Of a stretch of 64,000 bases of DNA, positions 52,362 to 61,334 are shown piece by piece. Position 1 is the first letter of the stretch. Every line of letters starts with the position of its first letter. The notes beneath the pieces are model-generated. The model saw only the letters and a program-made list of their open reading frames with translations, was not told where the DNA came from and did no database searches. Made by a program: the position numbers and the translations under genes. The stretch spans positions 1-64,000 of the forward strand of contig CBDCFM010000016.1 of NCBI GenBank assembly GCA_965216035.1, in the 5' to 3' direction. Source of the stretch: G963664115 sp965216035. Lineage in GTDB: Bacteria; Acidobacteriota; Terriglobia; 20CM-2-55-15.

Positions 52362-53297
52362 TCACTGGCACGTCATTTCTTTCAAAAGATCTCTGGACAG
52401 CAACACGTATGCCTCGACCGTTGCCCGGGCTCGGGACCCGGACCCCTTCGCGATAGCTTCCGCGATCCTCAGGATCAACTCCACGCTGAAGGTCAAGCTG
52501 ACGATAATCCACGTCTGGACAGGTCCCAGGTGCTTCCGCGCGTATCGAAAGCGGCTTCTCAGCAGATAGAATAGCCGACGTGCCTTGACCTGTTCTGACG
52601 TTCCCCCGCTCTTGTGATAGACCTGTGCCTGGGCCAAGTAAAACGAGTTCCATCCAGCCTGCCGGGCTCGAAGAGAAAAATCCAAGTCTTCCAGATACAT
52701 AAAGAATATCTCGTCAAATCCCTGAAGTGATTCAAACAGACTCCGGCGCGTCAAAGTAAAGGCCCCCATGACATGGTCCACCTGCCGACTCTGGTCATGA
52801 TCCCAATCCCTCATAAACAATCCCCGACAGTATTTCGGAAACAGTCTGGAGAGACCCAGCATTTCGTAAAGTAGACGGGGAAAGGATGGGAAACGAACAC
52901 AGCTCCGATGGGGACAGCCTTGCTCATCGACCAGTTGCACGCCAACGATTCCGGCGCTTTGATTCTCTCCACCCTCCAGGCATGCAATCGCCTGCGCGAG
53001 AGCCCCGGGGTAGATGCGAGTGTCCGGGTTCAGAAAGAGAAGCAGATCGGCACTGCTGCCGTACGCTCCCTGGTTGCCCGCGGTGCCAAATCCACGATTT
53101 TCCCCGTTTCGAACGATCGTCAGGGGCAATCCGAAGTCGTCTATGCCGACCAGGGAATCATCTTTCGAAGCGTTGTCAACGACCACGACCCGCCCCAAAT
53201 TCACACTCTTCGTTTCTACGACAATGGATGAAAGGCAATCATGCAATTGAGATCCGGTATTCCAGTTGACGATGATGATGTCGAGAGAGGAGGACAA
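52362..53297 (-). CDS. Family 2 glycosyltransferase (rhamnosyltransferase-like)
   Basis: 311 residues, GT-A fold: DIIIVNWNTGSQLHDCLSSI, VVVVDNASKDDS, ENRGFGTAGNQGA, LLLFLNPDTRI (DxD position), and GAFTLTRRSLFESLQGFDEIFFMYLEDLDFSLRARQAGW, the signature for GT2 rhamnosyltransferases. A C-terminal hydrophobic segment suggests membrane association. Adds a sugar to the glycan in this locus. Stop is 31 bp before the flippase. Confidence 0.9.
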   Translation of the reverse strand: MSSSLDIIIVNWNTGSQLHDCLSSIVVETKSVNLGRVVVVDNASKDDSLVGIDDFGLPLTIVRNGENRGFGTAGNQGAYGSSADLLLFLNPDTRIYPGALAQAIACLEGGENQSAGIVGVQLVDEQGCPHRSCVRFPSFPRLLYEMLGLSRLFPKYCRGLFMRDWDHDQSRQVDHVMGAFTLTRRSLFESLQGFDEIFFMYLEDLDFSLRARQAGWNSFYLAQAQVYHKSGGTSEQVKARRLFYLLRSRFRYARKHLGPVQTWIIVSLTFSVELILRIAEAIAKGSGSRARATVEAYVLLSRDLLKEMTCQ

Positions 53298-53306
53298 GCT
53301 GAGTTC

Positions 53307-54842
53307 CTAGGAAGACCTCTTCCACAGACGACGAACCATGCCGTGGACGGGGCTTTTGTGGTAAGCCCGTCTCGCCAGTGCTTTCACGTACGGCGCTGAG
53401 CCTATCCAGGGTGAGGTTTTTTTCAATTGAGATTGAAAAGGTTGTGCGAACTCTCGGTCGAGCTGTGTTGCCTTGCGTGGCAGGAGTAACGGGTCTTCGA
53501 TTCCGTTTTCGACTTGATACAGGAGAGACGGCCGGATGAATTTATTGCGCACGTTTTCTTGTATTTCATCCAGGAGGATATACCCCCTCTCCACAGACTC
53601 CATCAGTTCTCGGACCCAGAGATATCCCAGCGGATTCCGCGCCGACACCCATGGTTGCGTCTCCATATCGGTGTAGTGAATCAGCGCCGTCTCTCCTTCA
53701 CGGTAATTTTCCAGTGAATTCCATATCCCGGGCACATCCGCTCTTACCTTCCCTCCAACCGCCATGCGATACATCAGATCGTCATAGGAAAGTTCGCCCG
53801 CATTCAGTCGTCGCACAATTTCCTGAATGTTCCAGTCCAGGGAAGCACAGTCCAGTAACATCACGCTGAATTGAGGAACACGGCCCAGCTTAGGGTCTCC
53901 CTCGACGGCCAGGATATCGGCTCCATCGAAGGGGAGGTTCCACAATTCGCGGATGTCCTTGAACACCTGCATATCGGAGTCCATGTAGATGGCACGGCCC
54001 CGGTAACCGGTGCACTCAGGAATCAGGAAGCGTTGAAATGAGAAGGGTGTCCTGGGCCTGTTGGATTTTTTCGCTGGAATCGGGATATCAATTCCGCATC
54101 GATGGAGAGGAGCGACACTCACGCTCAAACTCGCATGCTTGCTGATCGAGTACTCCAGAACCCGCACGGCCAGCATCTGTCCCTCGGTTGTTGCAACAAA
54201 GACACGGACGGGGGAATCGATATCCAGTGGAGCGTAATCCACGCGCGTATTGTGGCGAATCTTTGCAATTTCCCGAAACTGGATGTCAAATGAAGGTTGC
54301 TTATTGGACAGGAGCGTTGTCTGCCGCAGATCACCGAATTCCCCACTGTAGGCCGCCCCCCCATCCACACCCAGAGACCTGACTGTTCTTACACCCGCCG
54401 TTGTCAAGAGGCTCAAAGCTGCCTCGGAGCTGAAATACCACACACCGACAACAGGAGACGTTCCGCGCTTTTCCCAACCGGTACGGAGGTTGTACCAGAG
54501 GAGTCTTCCCTGCCCGTCCAATCGCTTCAGCATTCCGTTGTCCTGGACCCAGCCCGTCAAATTCTTCCTGCCAGGCTTGTTTTGAACATGGGGAATCCAT
54601 GGCATCACTAACACCTGAGCATTTTGTTCCAGGGCTGCTCCGCAAGCATTCAAGACGTCATAGTCGATCACGTGGGCTACATCGACCGCTTGTTCGCGAA
54701 CCACGTGGTTCAGCGAGAGCGTCCGAAACTTTTGTGTATCGAACTGATCCTTACTGGCATAACTGGGCCCCTTGCCCAAGATGAGCCAGGGCTCTTCGAG
54801 CCCGATCTTGCTTTCCTCAAACCAGTCGAAAAAGTTCTTCAT
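53307..54842 (-). CDS. Two-domain protein with C-terminal GT8-like glycosyltransferase
   Basis: 511 residues from ATG 54842 (the frame extends to 54893). The N-terminal 210 residues (WLILGKGPSYASKDQF, LSLNHVVREQAVDVAHVIDYD, VGVWYFSSEAALSLL, GVDGGAAYSGEF) resemble nucleotide-sugar or sialyltransferase-like domains in LPS loci. The C-terminal part has VFVATTEGQMLAVRVLEYSISKH and the DxD motif YRGRAIYMDSDMQVFKDIRELW of GT8, with HYTDMETQPW. Two transferase activities in one chain are possible. Start of a minus-strand unit. Confidence 0.75.
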   Translation of the reverse strand: MKNFFDWFEESKIGLEEPWLILGKGPSYASKDQFDTQKFRTLSLNHVVREQAVDVAHVIDYDVLNACGAALEQNAQVLVMPWIPHVQNKPGRKNLTGWVQDNGMLKRLDGQGRLLWYNLRTGWEKRGTSPVVGVWYFSSEAALSLLTTAGVRTVRSLGVDGGAAYSGEFGDLRQTTLLSNKQPSFDIQFREIAKIRHNTRVDYAPLDIDSPVRVFVATTEGQMLAVRVLEYSISKHASLSVSVAPLHRCGIDIPIPAKKSNRPRTPFSFQRFLIPECTGYRGRAIYMDSDMQVFKDIRELWNLPFDGADILAVEGDPKLGRVPQFSVMLLDCASLDWNIQEIVRRLNAGELSYDDLMYRMAVGGKVRADVPGIWNSLENYREGETALIHYTDMETQPWVSARNPLGYLWVRELMESVERGYILLDEIQENVRNKFIRPSLLYQVENGIEDPLLLPRKATQLDREFAQPFQSQLKKTSPWIGSAPYVKALARRAYHKSPVHGMVRRLWKRSS

Positions 54843-55198
54843 CAGGCTTCGGTTCTCGGTGTGGATTCCGTCCGGAAGCGCCCCTCGACCCAACGCCGTG
54901 GTTGGGGGAACTCAGGGTTCGAGATACCCAGTTTCTAAGATCAACACCGTGCCAGGCAGGCGCCAGTCCGGATCGTAGGGGCTCAGTACGGCACCTAATA
55001 CCTATACAGCGCACGGCGAGACCGCTTCCGAGCTTGATAGCTTCCCACCACCCGCTATTGTGCCAGATTGACTCCTGCACAGCATTGAGTGAACCCGGAC
55101 ATCAAAAATTTCGCTGGATGATCTGCTGTCATGGTTTCAAAATGTAACTGTCTGACTCGCATGCCGCAAGTCGCCAGATAGTTGAAACAGCTACGCTT
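54843..55198. other. Divergent intergenic region
   Basis: About 350 bp between the GT8 gene and a GT4 gene transcribed the other way. Must contain promoters for both arms of the glycan locus. No repeat, RNA or clear promoter motif could be supported. Confidence 0.35.
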
Positions 55199-56437
55199 AT
55201 GACTTCGCTGTCCACAGCATCGATGCCGCCGCAGAGTCCGGATGGATACTCCGGCCTCGAATTGCTCGCCACGCAACAATCGAAGCCCAGAAAATGGAAA
55301 GTCTTTCACGTCATCACGAAACTGGAATTGGGTGGTGCTCAGAAGGTGACGTTGATGACTCTGGAACGACTGCCTCTCGAATCCTATCGGCTGGGTCTGG
55401 TTACCGGCCCGGGAGGGCTTCTGACCGAACGCGCGGAGAGCATTCCCGACCTGAAAATATTCCGAATCCCATCTCTCTCCCGAGACATTCGCCCGGTCAA
55501 AGATGTACGGGCATTCCTCGACCTGTATCTGCTGTTTCGCCAAGAAAGACCCGACATCGTGCATACGCACAGTTCGAAAGCTGGAATCCTCGGACGCTGG
55601 GCCGCGTGGCTGGCAGGGGTTCCAATCATCTATCACACCGCGCACGGTTTCGGTTTCAACGAAAACCAGAGTTCATTGCACAAAAAGTTTTTGATATGGC
55701 TCGAGCGGTGCATGAAAAAGGCAACGACGCAGATGGTTGTCGTTTCCAGATCGAACGAAAGGACCGCACAGAAGCATCGAATGCTCAAGGCAGATGAAGC
55801 GATTCTGTGCCGCGATGCGATATCGCTCGATGAGTTTCTGGCGCCCGGGCCCCGCGGAGAGAAAAGAGCTTCCTGGGGCGTGCCCGATGGAAAAACCGTT
55901 GTCGGAATGGTCGCCTGCCTCAAGCCGCAGAAATGCCCCCTAGACTTCGTGGATGTGGCCGCACGAATCCTTCGAACTCGAAACGACGTACACTTCGTGT
56001 TGGTGGGCGATGGAAAGTTGCGATCCGAGGTCGAAGATCGAATCCGACACCATGGAATCGAAAAACACATTTCAATGCTGGGTTGGCAACAAGATATGCC
56101 CGAAGTTTATCGAAACCTCGACATTGTTATACTGACATCCCTCTGGGAAGGCTTGCCATGTGTGTTTTCAGAAGCGATGGCATCGGAACTCCCCATAGTG
56201 GCGACCAACGTTGACGGCGCTGCTGAGGCCATCGTGGACCGAGAGACGGGCTTCCTTCACGAGCGCCACGACATCGAGGGCATGGCACGCTCTGTCGATA
56301 TGCTGCTTTCCGATGCCAGCCTGAGGGAAGCGATGGGAGAGAGCGGCCGGTCGAGAGTAGCGGAGTTCGACATCAATACAGCTGTCTCTAGTCTGGAAGC
56401 TTCCTACGGTGTCTTCACCCGTGCCCTGAACCCATGA
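55199..56437 (+). CDS. Family 4 glycosyltransferase
   Basis: 412 residues, GT-B fold. N-terminal KVFHVITKLELGGAQKVTLMTLERL (glycine-rich loop), VHTHSSKAGILGRWAAWLAGVP, and C-terminal VGMVACLKPQKCPLDFVDVA, FVLVGDGKLRSEVE, and SLWEGLPCVFSEAMASELPIVATNVDGAAEAI with the EGL/E motif that binds the sugar nucleotide. Starts 4 bp before the stop of nothing upstream, but overlaps the next gene by 4 bp. Confidence 0.92.
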   Translation: MTSLSTASMPPQSPDGYSGLELLATQQSKPRKWKVFHVITKLELGGAQKVTLMTLERLPLESYRLGLVTGPGGLLTERAESIPDLKIFRIPSLSRDIRPVKDVRAFLDLYLLFRQERPDIVHTHSSKAGILGRWAAWLAGVPIIYHTAHGFGFNENQSSLHKKFLIWLERCMKKATTQMVVVSRSNERTAQKHRMLKADEAILCRDAISLDEFLAPGPRGEKRASWGVPDGKTVVGMVACLKPQKCPLDFVDVAARILRTRNDVHFVLVGDGKLRSEVEDRIRHHGIEKHISMLGWQQDMPEVYRNLDIVILTSLWEGLPCVFSEAMASELPIVATNVDGAAEAIVDRETGFLHERHDIEGMARSVDMLLSDASLREAMGESGRSRVAEFDINTAVSSLEASYGVFTRALNP

Positions 56438-57465
56438 TCGGCTTCATCGCAGCCTTCCTCTTGAGTCTAATATTCGGCCTTTACGCGACTCCGGTCATGG
56501 CAAAGGCCGCTACCCAGATGCGAATCGTCGACCGCCCAGGTGGCCGGCTCAAAGGACACGCCCGAGAGGTCCCCTATCTGGGTGGTCTCGCCGTGTTCAC
56601 ATCGTTTCTCCTGACCGTCGGCGTCCTGAGCGATTTCGAGCAAGAAACCCTTGGATTGCTTCTATCGGCAACAATCATTCTGATGGTCGGGCTGATTGAC
56701 GATTTCGGCATAATGGATGTTTGGCAAAAACTGCTGGGTCAAACTCTCGCCGCGCTGGTGCTTGTGAAATCCGGAATTTACATTCGACTCGAGTTCGTCC
56801 CCACGTATATCGCGCTTCCTCTCACGGTACTGTGGATTCTGGCCGTTACGAACGCGTTCAACATCATCGATGTTCTTGACGGTCTGGCTGCCGGCGTCGG
56901 TGCAGTCGCAGCACTGATCCTCGCTGTCGCTAATATGATGGCCGATAGAGATTCTTTCGCGTTCTTGTGTGTCGCTCTCGCAGGCGCCACGCTGGGCTTT
57001 CTCAGGTACAACTTTCACCCCGCCAGGATTTACCTCGGCGATGCGGGCAGCCTCTTCCTCGGCTTCATGCTTGCAGCGCTTTCAATGAACGCGGGTTACA
57101 CCCGAATCAACCTGTTAGCCGCCATCGCACCAGTGCTGATTCTTGGAATTCCTCTGTTCGACCTGGCGTTTGTGGTCTATGTCCGCTGGAGAAAGAAGCT
57201 GCCTGTGACCCAGGGCAGCCCCGATCATTTCGCACTGCGGCTCCGCCAATGCAGGCTCACGGTGCGGGAAACAGCCGTAACGACTTATGCCGCCACCCTC
57301 GTTCTGGGAGGTGCAGCCCTGGTCATGAGCCAGGTGACTCTCGAGTGGGCACTCGTAACTGTGACTGGCACTGTTTTGCTCGGAGTTGTCTTCGCTTTTC
57401 TGCTATTGAAGGTGGATGTCGAGAGCCGCCCAACCTCAGGCGCTGTGCGGCGAGCTGAGAGCTGA
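56434..57465 (+). CDS. MraY/WecA-family polyprenyl-phosphate sugar-1-phosphate transferase
   Basis: 343 residues, about 10-11 membrane helices. Conserved motifs: the aspartate pair LIDDFGIMDVWQKLLGQ, NAFNIIDVLDGLAAG, RIYLGDAGSLFLGF, and the cytoplasmic loop GSPDHFALRLRQ (HxxxLR). Starts assembly of the glycan by transferring a sugar phosphate (often GlcNAc-P) to undecaprenyl phosphate. ATGA overlap with the upstream GT gene. WecA-like rather than MraY because it lies in a surface glycan cluster. Confidence 0.93.
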   Translation: MIGFIAAFLLSLIFGLYATPVMAKAATQMRIVDRPGGRLKGHAREVPYLGGLAVFTSFLLTVGVLSDFEQETLGLLLSATIILMVGLIDDFGIMDVWQKLLGQTLAALVLVKSGIYIRLEFVPTYIALPLTVLWILAVTNAFNIIDVLDGLAAGVGAVAALILAVANMMADRDSFAFLCVALAGATLGFLRYNFHPARIYLGDAGSLFLGFMLAALSMNAGYTRINLLAAIAPVLILGIPLFDLAFVVYVRWRKKLPVTQGSPDHFALRLRQCRLTVRETAVTTYAATLVLGGAALVMSQVTLEWALVTVTGTVLLGVVFAFLLLKVDVESRPTSGAVRRAES

Positions 57466-57475
57466 CGCGGCACCT

Positions 57476-58777
57476 ATGAACAAGACCGTCGTCATTGGTG
57501 GAGGGTTGGCCGGCCTCAGTGGGGCTTTCCACCTGAAAGACTCCGAGCCGATTGTATTCGAGCGCGAGGACCGCATCGGCGGCCTCTGCCGGTCTTTTGT
57601 CCAAGACGGATTCACCTTTGACGTCACCGGACACCTCCTCCATCTTAAGAACCCGTACACGCAAGAGCTGGTCGAGGAGATTTTGCCGGCTGCTTTCCAC
57701 CCCCACGAGCGGCAGGCCGCCATTTACTCGAAATCAGTGACGACACCCTACCCGTTTCAGGCCAATACCCACGGATTGCCGGTTGAAGTGGTCAAGGAAT
57801 GCGTCCTGGGTTTTGTGGAAAGCCTGAACAGCAATCATACGGAATCAAAGAACTTCCACGAATGGGTCGTCAAGACTTTCGGCAGCGGAATCGCAAAGCA
57901 CTTTATGCTTCCGTATAACGAAAAATTCTGGAAACGGGACCTGAGAGACATCACGGCAGACTGGGTAAGCTGGTCCATTCCGAAACCGACACTGGAAGAG
58001 GTCCTAAACGGCGCTCTCGGATTGACGAACACCGGGATGGGCTATAACCCCCGCTTTTCCTATCCGAACCAAGGCGGAATCGAGTGCCTGCCGAACGCAC
58101 TTGCGGCGTCTCTCGATTCGATTCACACGGGCCACACCCTGGCTCAAATCGATGACAAAAACAAAGTCCTCTACTTCACCAACGGCAGGGAGGAAACCTA
58201 CGACCAGCTTTTGTCGACGGTGCCGCTCCCAGCGTTTTACGAGTTCCTCTGGGAACCGCCTGAAGACCTCCTGGCTGCGGCCCGCGGACTCAGCGCGATT
58301 GCGATATTGAACATTAACATCGGAGTCGCCCGGGATCGCTTAAGCGAGAAGCACTGGATCTACTTCCCTGAAGATAAATTCGTCTTCTCAAGGGCCGGAT
58401 TCCCTATGAATTTTTCCACCAGTGCAGGGCCCGCCGGAACGAGCTCCGCTTATATCGAAATCACCCACGACCCTTCTGAGCCGCAGGACGTTGAGGCCCT
58501 ATACGAGCGCTCAATCCAGGATCTGAACGCGTGTGGAATCCTCAGGCCAGATGATTCCATTCTGACCCGGCATGTCATACACATCCCCCACGCCTACGTG
58601 GTATTCGACCACCATCGACAGCGGTGCCTTCAAGATCTCGTTCTTTATTTGAAAACGCGCGATATCCACACTGCGGGGCGATATGGGCTATGGGACTATC
58701 ACTCCATGGAGGATTCCATCCTGAGCGGCAAGGCCGCGGCCGAGGCCATTACCGATAAAATCACGGCCTGCGCTTAA
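57476..58777 (+). CDS. FAD-dependent oxidoreductase (UDP-galactopyranose mutase/protoporphyrinogen oxidase-like)
   Basis: 433 residues from the ATG at 57476. N-terminal dinucleotide site TVVIGGGLAGLSGAFHL and FEREDRIGGLCRSFVQDGFTFDVTGHLLHL. Middle KNFHEWVVKTFGSGIAKHFMLPYNEKFWKRDLRDI. C-terminal DIHTAGRYGLWDYHSMEDSILSGKAAAE, the final FAD motif. Frequent in exopolysaccharide loci, possibly producing a furanose sugar or reducing an intermediate. Starts 11 bp after the WecA-like gene. Confidence 0.85.
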   Translation: MNKTVVIGGGLAGLSGAFHLKDSEPIVFEREDRIGGLCRSFVQDGFTFDVTGHLLHLKNPYTQELVEEILPAAFHPHERQAAIYSKSVTTPYPFQANTHGLPVEVVKECVLGFVESLNSNHTESKNFHEWVVKTFGSGIAKHFMLPYNEKFWKRDLRDITADWVSWSIPKPTLEEVLNGALGLTNTGMGYNPRFSYPNQGGIECLPNALAASLDSIHTGHTLAQIDDKNKVLYFTNGREETYDQLLSTVPLPAFYEFLWEPPEDLLAAARGLSAIAILNINIGVARDRLSEKHWIYFPEDKFVFSRAGFPMNFSTSAGPAGTSSAYIEITHDPSEPQDVEALYERSIQDLNACGILRPDDSILTRHVIHIPHAYVVFDHHRQRCLQDLVLYLKTRDIHTAGRYGLWDYHSMEDSILSGKAAAEAITDKITACA

Positions 58778-58784
58778 CCACCCG

Positions 58785-59849
58785 ATGAACGTCCTTCTCT
58801 TATCGCGGTATTCCCGGTCGGGAAACTCGAGCCGTGTCCGTTCTTACCAGTACTTGCCCTTCCTTCGGCGAGAAGGAATTCAGGTCACGGAAGCGCCACT
58901 GTCGGAAGGCAGCTTCATTGCGGACTTATATGCCCGAAGACCCCGCGATTGGACTTCAGTCGGGAGGTCCTACATCAAGAGGCTTCAGACGCTCTCACGA
59001 TTAAAACGTTTCGACTTACTCTGGATAGAACGCGAGCTGTTTCCGTACGCACCCGCGCTCGTGGAATTCGTTCTGTCAATGGCGCATGTCCCATTCGTAG
59101 TCGACTACGACGACGCCATCTTCCATAACTACGACCAAAACAAGAATCCATTAGTGCGCAGACTGCTCGGCCGAAAGATCGAACACATCATGCGGCGCGC
59201 ACGACTCGTAATCGTCGGAAACAGCTACCTGCAACAATATGCCGAACGTGCCCGGGCACCCTGGATCGAAACACTACCGAGTGTTGTCGATTCCGATCAG
59301 CTCCACCCCCTTCCGACAGGGAAAAATGAAAATTTCACGATTGGATGGATCGGAACGCCGTTGAATGCAAGGTACCTATACTCGATCCAGGCTGCACTCG
59401 CTGAAGTCTGTGCCGGAGGTAAGGCGCGCGTGGTATTGGTCGGTTCAGGCGAAGTCACACTCAAGGGCATATCATCGACGATCCGCCCCTGGGTCGAAGC
59501 AAACGAGGCGAGTGATATCGGAAGTTTTGATGTCGGTATCATGCCACTTCCCGACGCACCATGGGAGCGTGGAAAGTGCGGCTACAAGCTCCTGCAGTAT
59601 TTCGCGTGCGGCGTTCCAGCAGTGGCATCCCCGGTGGGTGTCAATCGATCGATCGTCGAGAACTCAATCGACGGTTTCCTGGCGTCGAGCCCGGATGAAT
59701 GGTCCCGTGCGTTGGAGACGCTACGAGACGACCCAGGGAAACGGCGTGCGATGGGAAACTTGGGCCGGGAAAAGGTCGAACAACAGTATTCGATCACCGT
59801 TACAGCACCGAAACTCGCCGACCTGCTCCGGCAGGCTGCCGGCGTTTGA
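58785..59849 (+). CDS. Family 4 glycosyltransferase (second)
   Basis: 354 residues, GT-B type. N-terminal MNVLLLSRYSRSGNSSRVRSYQYLPFLRREGIQV; middle VVDYDDAIFHNY; C-terminal TIGWIGTPLNARYLYSI, VLVGSGEV, GIMPLPDAPWERGKCGYKLLQYFACGVPAVASPVGVNRSI. Belongs to the cluster's last plus-strand gene, 7 bp after the oxidoreductase. Confidence 0.88.
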   Translation: MNVLLLSRYSRSGNSSRVRSYQYLPFLRREGIQVTEAPLSEGSFIADLYARRPRDWTSVGRSYIKRLQTLSRLKRFDLLWIERELFPYAPALVEFVLSMAHVPFVVDYDDAIFHNYDQNKNPLVRRLLGRKIEHIMRRARLVIVGNSYLQQYAERARAPWIETLPSVVDSDQLHPLPTGKNENFTIGWIGTPLNARYLYSIQAALAEVCAGGKARVVLVGSGEVTLKGISSTIRPWVEANEASDIGSFDVGIMPLPDAPWERGKCGYKLLQYFACGVPAVASPVGVNRSIVENSIDGFLASSPDEWSRALETLRDDPGKRRAMGNLGREKVEQQYSITVTAPKLADLLRQAAGV

Positions 59850-59917
59850 TGTTACGGCCGGGAGCTGGCTGAGTCAACAACGCCGAATCTTCCTTGAATA
59901 GGGAGTGGTTGAGGCAG

Positions 59918-61306
59918 TCAAGTCAAACCGTTGGAACTGATCTTGAACTTGTGCATGTAGTGCCGGAACGAGCGATACGGGATTCCGAGAAGTTCCGCCG
60001 CCTTTACCTGGACCCCATTCGTACGCCGAAGCGCTTCCTGAAAATAGTCCCTTTGGAGATTTTCAACAAAGGAATCCAGATCTAGACCCTCGGCCGGAAT
60101 AATCGGAGCGGCCTTAGGCCGCGCGCCGCCCCCGGACGGCGTCAAAAGATTCCCCTCAGTAATTTCGTTTGACGTCTCCAGTATGAACGCGCGTTCCATC
60201 GCGTTTTCAAGCTCTCGCACATTGCCAGGCCAGTCGTGACTCTCCAACTTTCGGAGTGCTTGTGGAGAAATGCTTTCGATGTGACCACCCATCGATTGCG
60301 TGAGTCGGTCCAAAAAGTGATGAGCCAGAAGCGGGATATCTCCTGTGCGCTCGCGCAACGGCGGCGTGTCAAGCGGAAACACGCTGACTCTGTAAAACAA
60401 ATCCTCCCTGAACTGTCCTTCCGACACCATCCCCGACAAATCGTGGTTTGTTGCTGCAATAACCCGCACGTCGATCGGAATCTCGTCGGATCCCCCGACC
60501 CGGCGGATCTTCCGCTCCTGCAGCACACGCAGAAGCTTGACCTGCATCGCTGTGCTCGTTTCACCGATTTCATCCAGGAAGATCGACCCTTTGTCGGCAA
60601 CTTGAAAAAGCCCCTTGCGGTCACTCACCGCTCCAGTAAACGCACCTTTGACATACCCGAACAGCTCGGACTCCAGCAAAGTCTCGGTCAACGCGCCGCA
60701 GTTGACCGACACGAACGGCTGCTCAACCCGGGAGCTGTTCAGGTGGATCGCTTTCGCCGCGAGCTCTTTTCCCGTACCGCTCTCGCCGGCTATCAAGACC
60801 GTGCTGTTCGTACCGCTGACAACTTCGATCATGCGAAACAACTCCTGCATCTTTTCGCTACGACCGATCAGATTGCCCATTCCGTGCTGTTTCTTGAATT
60901 CCCGCTTAAGGTACGTGTTTTCCTCCCGCAGGCGCCGTTCTTCCAGCGCGCGGTCAATGATGTGCTTAAGCTTGCCCATAAAGTTGTCAGTCTTCAGAAT
61001 GTAGTCGAAAGCCCCCATCTGCAGGGCCTGGATCGCAGTGTCTGTAGTCGCGTAAGCGGTCAGCAGAATGAATTCGCCCGGCGCCCCTTCAGAACGAACA
61101 TGACGCAACAGTTCGATGCCAGTCATGTCGGGCATGTTGATGTCTGAAACGACGACATCGAAATTCCCCTTCCGGATGCATTCCAGACCCGCTTCCCCGC
61201 TTTCGCCCAAGGTCACGTCGAAACCCTCTCGCCGCAGAAAGATCTGGAGCATCTCGCGGATCGACAGTTCGTCGTCAATCACCAGAACCTTGGATTTGGG
61301 ATTCAT
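59918..61306 (-). CDS. pilR: NtrC-family sigma-54-dependent response regulator (PilR-like)
   Basis: 462 residues from ATG 61306 (an earlier ATG at 61366 overlaps the kinase gene by 32 bp). Receiver domain with phosphoacceptor D55 (FDVVVSDINMPDMTG); AAA+ domain with Walker A GESGTGKEL (174-182), the GAFTGA loop at 221-226 needed to contact sigma-54, and LDEIGETSTAMQ; C-terminal Fis-type helix-turn-helix (VKAAELLGIPYRSFRHYMHKF). It activates sigma-54 promoters, by position and partner pilin genes; a -24/-12 promoter lies upstream of pilin 2 in this window. Confidence 0.9.
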   Translation of the reverse strand: MNPKSKVLVIDDELSIREMLQIFLRREGFDVTLGESGEAGLECIRKGNFDVVVSDINMPDMTGIELLRHVRSEGAPGEFILLTAYATTDTAIQALQMGAFDYILKTDNFMGKLKHIIDRALEERRLREENTYLKREFKKQHGMGNLIGRSEKMQELFRMIEVVSGTNSTVLIAGESGTGKELAAKAIHLNSSRVEQPFVSVNCGALTETLLESELFGYVKGAFTGAVSDRKGLFQVADKGSIFLDEIGETSTAMQVKLLRVLQERKIRRVGGSDEIPIDVRVIAATNHDLSGMVSEGQFREDLFYRVSVFPLDTPPLRERTGDIPLLAHHFLDRLTQSMGGHIESISPQALRKLESHDWPGNVRELENAMERAFILETSNEITEGNLLTPSGGGARPKAAPIIPAEGLDLDSFVENLQRDYFQEALRRTNGVQVKAAELLGIPYRSFRHYMHKFKISSNGLT

Positions 61307-61334
61307 ATCGGTTTTCGCCCGGATCGATGTAAAG

